Of a DNA stretch of 6,606 nt, positions 5,724 to 6,606 are shown piece after piece (position 1 is the first letter of the stretch; each line of letters starts with the position of its first letter). The DNA comes from an uncultured Lentisphaeria bacterium (GTDB lineage: Bacteria > Verrucomicrobiota > Lentisphaeria > Oligosphaerales > Oligosphaeraceae). Location: contig CAKUJM010000071.1 in assembly GCA_934661755.1 (NCBI GenBank), forward strand, positions 1-6,606. Reading direction: 5' to 3'. Below the pieces are notes generated by a model that saw only the letters and a program-made list of their open reading frames with translations, did not search any database and was not told the DNA's origin. The position numbers and the translations under genes are program-made.

Positions 5724-6338
5724 ATGTTCGCCATCCTGCATTCCTGGTTCGCAACATACCTGAACCTCTTCTTCCTCCTGACACCATTCTTCGTCCTTAG
5801 CTCGTTTATCTCGATAACGGACGGAATCCCACAGAATCTGCGGGCAAAGCTGGCGTTCAGGATCGCATTCGGGGCAACCGTCATCACACTGCTGATCTAC
5901 CTGGCGGGAACCTACGTGATGCAGCTCTTCGACATCACGGTAGACGCATTCCGCGCCGGCTCGGGGGTCCTCCTGCTCCTCACCGCAGTCAATCTCGTCC
6001 TCGACAAGAAGGTGAAGGCGGAGGCATTCGCGCCGGAAGTGCTGATGGACATGGCGGTCGTTCCACTGGCAACCCCTATCACAGCAGGACCCGCATGCCT
6101 CGGTGCGCTCATGGTCATGGGCAATACAGCCGACGGAGTCCAGGAAAAGGCCATAACCAGCATCGCAATCGTTCTCGCATGCGCATCAATCTGGGGACTC
6201 CTCGTCGCCGCAGATAAAATCGAAAAGTTCCTCGGACACGCAAATATCAGCGTCCTTAGCAAAATCACAGGGCTAATCCTCAGCGCAATCTCACTCCAGA
6301 TGATTGTCACAGGAGTCAAAAACCTCTGGATAATGTAG
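5724..6338 (+). CDS. marC: MarC family (UPF0056) integral membrane protein
   Basis: The 204-residue protein has the length and layout of the MarC family, with about six hydrophobic segments near residues 10-31, 46-66, 75-93, 112-135, 147-165 and 183-201. Family landmarks are the first-helix LFFLLTPFFVLSSFISIT (15-32), the central PLATPITAGPACL motif (114-126; 'PLAxPxxAGPG' in relatives) and the closing KITGLILSAISLQMIVTGV (180-198). The biochemical role of MarC proteins is unsettled. The old link to multiple antibiotic resistance in E. coli was not upheld, and a transport function is only assumed. The ATG at 5724 is the natural start just before helix 1, but no clear Shine-Dalgarno is seen. 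Alanine is GCA in 16 of 27 cases by my count, against about 3 of 40 in the hflC gene, which points to a different origin. Confidence 0.9.
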   Translation: MFAILHSWFATYLNLFFLLTPFFVLSSFISITDGIPQNLRAKLAFRIAFGATVITLLIYLAGTYVMQLFDITVDAFRAGSGVLLLLTAVNLVLDKKVKAEAFAPEVLMDMAVVPLATPITAGPACLGALMVMGNTADGVQEKAITSIAIVLACASIWGLLVAADKIEKFLGHANISVLSKITGLILSAISLQMIVTGVKNLWIM

Positions 6339-6350
6339 CAACTAAAGAAA

Positions 6351-6473
6351 CTACGAAAAGCACGAAATACACGAAAACATTTGAACCACGAATGGACACG
6401 AATGGACACGAATAAAACAGTTTAAACCACGAAAAGCACGAAATACACGAAAACAGTATAATATTCGTGGTTC
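6351..6473. repeat. ACGAA-rich repeat cluster with inverted ends
   Basis: A 27-base string beginning ACGAAAAGCACG occurs identically at 6353-6379 and 6429-6455. Between them, ACGAATGGAC is repeated with a ten-base period (6388-6397, 6398-6407, then ACGAAT at 6408-6413). The sequence GAACCACGAAT at 6383-6393 has its exact reverse complement at 6463-6473. Clusters of this kind lie between genes in many PVC and environmental genomes. They have no known function that I can cite. The cluster begins 12 bases after the marC stop. Confidence 0.85.
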
Positions 6474-6530
6474 ACCCCCCTCCTTGATGGAAGCCCACTG
6501 CAAAGTGTCCACGCACTACCTTCTACCCTC
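6474..6530. other. Short spacer between two repeat arrays
   Basis: This holds a C-run (6474-6480) and no coding signal. The last bases (TTCTACCCTC, 6521-6530) look like degenerate copies of the heptamer repeat that follows. Confidence 0.4.
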
Positions 6531-6606
6531 TTCTCCCTTCTCCCTTCTCCCTTCTCCCTTCTCCCTTCTCCCTTCTCCCTTCTCCCTTCTCCCTTCTCCC
6601 TTCTCC
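6531..6606. repeat. TTCTCCC heptamer tandem array, runs off the window
   Basis: Ten perfect copies of TTCTCCC occupy 6531-6600 and six bases of the next copy reach the window end, so the true length is unknown. All pyrimidines lie on the plus strand. The minus strand reads GGGAGAA repeatedly, which meets the G3-N4-G3-N4-G3-N4-G3 pattern for a G-quadruplex. The seven-base unit is not a multiple of three, so copy-number change would shift any reading frame. It is probably a variable, noncoding microsatellite-like array. Confidence 0.95.

Noticed and set aside
5912..6409. Minus-strand open frame of 165 codons
   Set aside because: It is antisense to marC and its start lies in the ACGAA repeats.

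Overview
The window looks like a bacterial chromosome fragment. It probably comes from the PVC superphylum, and Lentisphaerota or a related lineage is my best guess. Three things support this. First, a polytopic, HflK-like protein is fused to an extra N-terminal membrane domain, an architecture I associate with planctomycetes, verrucomicrobia and lentisphaerae. Second, it sits in a run of three SPFH genes. Third, the intergenic DNA carries 'CACGAA/GGACACGAAT' type repeats and palindromic GC-rich repeats that are common in such genomes. The assignment rests on recalled family patterns and was not searched.

Left half (1-4512): a roughly 200-base leader with a weak promoter candidate is followed by three co-directional genes. 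These are a seven-helix HflK-like protein (201-2189), HflC (2270-3229) and a second HflK-like SPFH protein (3247-4512). The gaps of 80 and 17 bases and the good Shine-Dalgarno sequences before genes 2 and 3 suggest one transcription unit. The products should form a membrane-anchored SPFH assembly facing the periplasm. By analogy with HflK/HflC this would modulate the FtsH membrane protease or organise membrane domains. No protease gene is in the window.

Middle (4513-5441): about 930 bases with no supported gene. It begins with three copies of an exact 32-base period hairpin repeat directly after the third stop codon. It continues with a composite repeat in which a roughly 180-base block recurs at an offset of 285 bases, with an inverted hairpin element between the two copies. 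The composite is bracketed by a 15-base direct repeat. After it come about 180 bases of unassigned sequence and then an AT-rich tract (about 27% G+C over 5341-5440) with a perfect 8-base-arm dyad.

Right part (5442-6606): the 3' remnant of a TrkH-type potassium transporter gene (5442-5654) is followed by an intact MarC-family membrane protein gene (5724-6338). Both use codons very differently from the SPFH genes (alanine GCA is favoured), which suggests a separate origin. The window ends in ACGAA-rich repeats and a heptamer tandem repeat (TTCTCCC) that runs off the edge and whose minus strand fits a G-quadruplex pattern.

I do not see a clearly new system. The most interesting items are the three-gene SPFH operon with its fused membrane domain, and the structured, nested repeats that separate it from the truncated trkH.
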